Part shown: piece after piece, positions 28,191-31,778 of the stretch | Numbering within the stretch: position 1 is the stretch's first letter | Layout: every line of letters starts with the position of its first letter | The notes under the pieces: model-generated | What the model saw: the letters and a program-made list of their open reading frames with translations, nothing else | Databases searched by the model: none | What the model was told of the DNA's origin: nothing | NCBI GenBank assembly: GCA_003427395.1 | Contig: BFEA01000202.1 | Location: 2,429,326 to 2,461,103 of the forward strand | Reading direction: 5' to 3' | Length of the DNA stretch: 31,778 bases | Origin: Chara braunii | Taxonomy: Eukaryota > Streptophyta > Charophyceae > Charales > Characeae | Made by a program: the position numbers and the translations under genes

Positions 28191-29270
28191 CGACAACGTG
28201 CCTTCATAAGTTCCCACACGCTTTGCGCGTGCGGCTTCCCTAGGAAGACGACACCCTCTCCCCTCTTGCTAATGAAATCAAGAAGACCGACGAATTATGT
28301 CGGATTGCGTTTTATGTCCCCGTAGACACTGCCTTGTCGTTCAGGCGCGGTATGCGACCAGTCGCAAGGCGTGAAGGGAATCTCTAACACATCCGTCCGG
28401 GTAACCCTCTGAGGCAACCGCACCGCAGCAGCAGCGCCCCTCGGCAGCCTTCCCTCGTAGACGAGGGACGTGTTAACGCGCAGATCATCACCCTTGAAGA
28501 GGATGTACATGAGGTCGTTTTCCGTGTACAAATTGTTCCCCATGGGGAAGCTTTTCTTTTGCTGATTCCTCCTCACCTACTTCCCTTCCAGCAGCTTTAC
28601 GAAAGAAAGATGGTGCATGCTGGCCAGAAATGAGTGGTTGTGCTGCCGTGGCAAGAAAACAACAAGAGTCCAATGAGACGGACACCACGTCTGAAGATAG
28701 GATTTCAAAGTCTCCAACGCTTGCGGTTTCCACAACTTCAGGTCAACCGGTTCGCACAGATCGAGGACGAACGTGTGGCTCCTTGTGGCAGTCACCGCTT
28801 CCTTCAGCTCTACACTCCTGATGTCCGCATCCAAAGAGTAGTTGCCGAACGGTGCGATGGATGCCACGTCCCCTGTGTCTTTCCATTTTATGTGCACAAT
28901 GCCTTCGGCAAGTATGATCTCCCGACTCTTCAGTCTACTCCCAGTCAACACAGAGAGAACCTTGTTTCTCCAGTCGACGGATAACTTCCTGTGGCCGGCC
29001 AACTTTTCCGTCGCCTCAATTGAGTGGTCCTCGTCGCAACCCATGTACGACAGACACTCCTTGAACAACGCCGTGTCAGAAACGTATTTCCTACTACCGT
29101 CCCACAAAGCGCCATCCAATCCTCGACTTTCGAACTTTTTGAAGACGACAGATTTCGATTTCAGGAAAGGGTATTTTTGGATCCAATCCGCATCCGGCCT
29201 CTTCTCGTGCTTGAATTGGTAGTAATTCCACAACTGCATCAGCACGCGGTCGCACTTCACCAACTGGCAA
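28191..29270 (-). pseudogene. Methyltransferase-like segment of the Ulp1-type gene
   Basis: The frame (28577-29353, continued 28295-28576) gives DRVLMQLWNYYQFKHEKRPD, HTFVLDLCEPVDLKLW and WTLVVFLPRQHNHSFLASM. A TAG at 28577-28579 follows, then KSFPMGNNLYTENDLMYILF, a TAA at 28292-28294, and FISKRGEGVVFLGKPHAQSV. The last part, a P-x-x-x-x-x-L-L...-VVFLGKPHA..-VVAME pattern across the frameshift, is loosely like the K-P-x-x-L plus motif-I region of permuted amino-methyltransferases. No catalytic DPPY or NPPY is present. Treat the fold as a guess. Confidence 0.4.
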
Positions 29271-30060
29271 CTGCACCATTTCCTGCACATTGAGCTTCCC
29301 CAACTTTGCCAATGAGGGGGAGCCGGCCTGGACCCAAACCACGTCGCAATCAAGCACCTTCCTCAGAACGTGATACTTCTCATTGTCGGCAAGTGTTTCC
29401 ATCACTTTCCAACAATGTGTGTCCGGCTCAGGCACTTGCACGAACCAATCGCCCTCCTTTTTCTCCTTTTTGCCTTTCTTAGTCGGCAGCTCCACGGGGA
29501 CGTTGTAAACGACCTCCTTTCTACCCAACTTGTCGTTGTCGATGTAGGCGACCCCCGGCTTGACGTTTATGACCTTCTTCTTCTTAACGATCCACTTTGC
29601 GCCATCGTGGCCCAACAATCTACCTGTCTCCCATTTTTCAAAAAATTCCACGGCCAGTTTCCAGACATTCTCTCCGCCCATCGCCAACGGGAAATAAGAA
29701 TACAGGGCAGCGTTTTGCTTCTTGATGGCGTCGTCTCCCTTTTGATCCGCGAGAATCCACTCGTTGTTGTACAATATTTTATGGAGCGCCATCGTACAAA
29801 ACTCACGCCATTTCTGGACCTGTTCTTGTTTTCACCAGGGTTCCCCATGACAGCTCTTGGGAAACCGTTATGCTTCCATTGCCACCGAATGTCTTTCATG
29901 GACAGTTTCGACTGTCTAGGACGTGCCTTGAGGTCCTTCTTGTTGTCCTGGGAACTAACAAGGAAATACCCTCCGAAGTCGTCGTCCGAAAAATACACCA
30001 TACGTGTCGGCCACCTCTTGAAATTGTACATCTTGCCCACCTCGCTGTCAAGCAGTGACC
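29271..30060 (-). pseudogene. N-terminal-middle region of the Ulp1-type gene, unknown domain
   Basis: In one frame, about 29830-30060 reads KMYNFKRWPTRMVYFSDDDF, then RQSKLSMKDIRWQWKHNGFP. After a 1-base shift near 29828, 29271-29827 reads ALHKILYNNEWILADQKGDD, FFEKWETGRLLGHDGAKWIV, a lysine-rich patch (KKGKKEKKEG) and VPEPDTHCWKVMETLADNEK. It is aromatic- and charge-rich, as in a folded, possibly nucleic-acid-binding protein. A long plus-strand frame here (29370-30464) is its antisense shadow. Confidence 0.5.
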
Positions 30061-31145
30061 TCAGCGTCGATGTCGATGGGAGGTCGTGGCGAGGAAGGTC
30101 CCGATGCAGGTTGCTTCTGTTTCGAGACCGGACGTTTGTTACCCTGGCGGTCCTGTTTCCCCCCTGTCCCCTGTCGTTTCTCCCCCACACTCTTCGGGGC
30201 CTTGGTCTTCTATTTCTTCGAAGAGCCGACAACGTCGTGTTGATGATCTCCCCTTCTCTTTTGCAGAGTGCTCTGCATTCCCTCTCCGCCCACGGTCTCA
30301 TCCTCCGTCCCATGGCCCTCGGCAGTCTCCAATTCCACGTCAGAGTGGACTGCCGCCTTTCCAGGAGCCACAACGACCTCCTCTCGAACCAGAGCTGCTT
30401 GTCGTGCCCCAGGTATAGACAGCATGGACCGGTCTCTTCGACTCAACGGCGAAGACGTCATTAGCGGTGTTGCCTCATTTTCGCTGTCATCAAATTGACC
30501 GCGGCTCTCCCCCCGATGCAGCTGAGAAGCGGCGCCAGAACCCAAATCCCCCCCCTCCGACGCAGCCCCGCTGGATTCACAACCGACGCACAATTGCAAG
30601 GGCATTGGCAGCTCCTGGGCAGGTCCGACGTCACAGGGGATGTCGAGGCCGACGTCCTTCTCCTCCAACAAGTTAAAAAACTGTCGAGCCAAAACAAACC
30701 CGCCCTGCTGAAGGAGGTTGTTGTAAAATGGGGTGTTCACAACACCCGCTCCGAACCCCTCGAACAAATTCATGTCCAGCAGCGCCCCCTTGGAATTGGC
30801 GACGAAGTTGCCCTTCCCAGGGTAAACAGTTTTTATATAGAACCGTCGACGACTCCCTTTCGCGTCCTCCCACCACAAGATGACCCCAAGCACCCTATGC
30901 CGCTTCTTGGCATCGACGAAGATGACAGACCACACAGCTGTTTAACGGGGTTCGAAGCATCTCCACAACAGCAGTCGACGAACCATTTCGACCTTGTGTG
31001 GTCCGACCATGATTTCAAGGCCGTAGACGACCGTCTCGTGGATTGTTTTGCTGATTCCCTCCAGGAGGTCCCTACAGGCTCCCCCTCGCCCCTCGACGAA
31101 GACATCTTGTCCGTGGACAACAACGCAAATGAAGCAACCCACCAC
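30061..31145 (-). pseudogene. N-terminal region of the Ulp1-type gene, unknown domain
   Basis: Frame 30210-31145 reads KTIHETVVYGLEIMVGPHKV, a TAA at 30942-30944, then WSVIFVDAKKRHRVLGVILW and NNLLQQGGFVLARQFFNLLE. A Gly/Ser/Glu-rich tract and a basic stretch (GSSKK, stop at 30210-30212, then KTKAPKSVGEKRQ) follow. The true start is not clear; the frame closes just above 31150. The plus strand also has a 277-codon frame over 30495-31328, so strand choice is less certain here than further downstream. Confidence 0.4.
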
Positions 31146-31328
31146 TCGGTCAAGTTTCGGAAAACCAGACCAGTAACAATCCAGTCACAGTCAAACCACA
31201 ATGCAGGCTGTAATGAAGCATCACAAATGGAGGCGGGAAACCTTCTACTGTATGACAGAACTCCACACGTCGGCCTCATCACGTCGTTTCAAACGCAAGA
31301 AAGCGGCTATCATTTTCACAAGTATTGA
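30495..31328 (+). other. 277-codon plus-strand open frame, doubtful
   Basis: An ATG-started frame without stops across 834 bases, opposite the N-terminal part of the minus-strand pseudogene. The product is hydrophilic, Gln/Asp/Ser-rich, with no domain I recognise. I prefer the minus strand because its peptide has aromatic and hydrophobic clusters typical of a folded protein and continues into the downstream segments. This frame would become credible if it were transcribed or conserved. Confidence 0.2.
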
Positions 31329-31463
31329 TGGCAGCGTGAAAACATGACCTAAGTTCCCCGGGATCCGAACTGCGAACACTGCGGGAAGGGCAGTGTGTTA
31401 CATCACAGTCATGAACACGAAAAATGTCTTTGTTGAACACAACACTGAACCCTCTAGCCATGG
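31146..31463. other. No gene seen
   Basis: Unique-looking sequence between the pseudogene and the microsatellite tract. Contains GATCCGAACT (31362-31371), which resembles part of the 24-bp palindrome, but the second arm is missing. Confidence 0.4.
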
Positions 31464-31698
31464 CTCCCTCCCTCTCTCTCTCTCCCTCTCTCTCTCTCTC
31501 TATCTCACACACACACAAACACACACACACACACACAGACACACGCACACACACACACACACACACACATTCTCTCTGTATCCCCCTCTCTCTCTCTCTA
31601 GCTGTGGCTCCCTCTCTCTTTCTCTCTGTCTCTCGCTCTCTCTCCCCCTCTCTCTCTAAGTATGGTTCCTCTCTCGCTCTCTGTCTCTCTCTCTCTCC

Positions 31699-31778
<80 letters not shown>
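31464..31778. repeat. Compound CT/CA microsatellite
   Basis: CT-rich blocks surround a CA tract (31506-31569). The last 60 bases are a perfect (CT)30 (31719-31778) and the run probably continues beyond the window. Three short variants of 'AGCCATGGCTCCCTC' (31456, 31600 and 31656) separate the CT blocks, giving a minisatellite-like layout. Frames inside are simple-sequence artefacts. Confidence 0.95.

Larger units (their letters stand above)
23970..31145 (-). pseudogene. Large decayed gene ending in a Ulp1-type protease (parent entry)
   Basis: I read one gene of about 7.2 kb here. The protein-like frame moves between the three minus-strand frames at about 30055, 29828, 29270, 28190, 27110 and 26235, with in-frame stops at 30942, 30210, 28577, 28292, 26780, 25876, 24370 and 24328. 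One intron (25055-25808) joins the upstream part to the protease part in matching phase 1. No transposase, terminal inverted repeat or target duplication was found. Ulp1-like domains are known both in host SUMO proteases and as passengers in plant Mutator-like and CACTA elements. Host pseudogene or transposon gene are both possible. Segment details follow in separate entries. Confidence 0.6.

Noticed and set aside
29370-30464. 364-codon plus-strand frame, the longest on that strand
   Set aside because: Leu- and Ser-rich antisense reading of a minus-strand sequence that has folded-protein composition and continues into neighbouring segments.
31393-31659. Frames of Ser-Leu and Thr-His repeats
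   Set aside because: Direct translation of CT and CA microsatellites.

Overview
This looks like a repeat-dense nuclear window from a green plant or streptophyte alga. The reasons are two kinds of Ty3/gypsy LTR retrotransposon, one of them a chromodomain-bearing chromovirus primed by initiator Met-tRNA, TTTAGGG-like telomeric motifs, and GT-AG introns in phase 1. The texture reminds me of a charophyte such as Chara, but that is only an impression. No bacterial-style operon, rRNA gene or CRISPR array is present, and no intact protein gene is visible.

Layout. 1-1450 is a plus-strand fragment of the chromovirus 5' leader, inverted relative to the complete element further on. 1451-3124 holds nothing I can name. 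3125-3945 is a minus-strand LTR fragment of family G1. 3946-8349 is a 5'-truncated, broken G1 element on the plus strand (RT, RNase H, integrase, polypurine tract, 3' LTR). 8350-9678 is non-repeat sequence with three candidate host exons that all keep phase 1. 9679-10544 is another G1 LTR, and it resumes at 19954 because a complete 9.4-kb chromovirus (CV1, minus strand, 10545-19953) inserted into it with the 5-bp target duplication TACAC. 20037 to about 23780 is a 5'-truncated second chromovirus copy (CV2, minus strand).

From 23970 to about 31145 the minus strand carries one long, badly decayed gene. Its 3' end is a Ulp1/SENP-type (C48) cysteine protease domain. Its upstream part is a large protein I cannot assign, with a faint SAM-methyltransferase-like pattern and an acidic linker. 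The two parts are joined by an intron whose splice sites agree in phase. The window ends in CT and CA microsatellites.

The parts most worth following up are: (1) the methyltransferase-like/Ulp1 fusion gene and the five copies of a 24-bp imperfect palindrome in and near it; (2) CV1's layout, with a C7 slippery heptamer at the gag-pol frame switch, a pol frame broken by 12 stop codons but no frameshift, a PBS-adjacent palindrome, and a tRNA-like sequence in its leader; (3) the run of phase 1-1 host exons. All family assignments rest on motifs read by eye.
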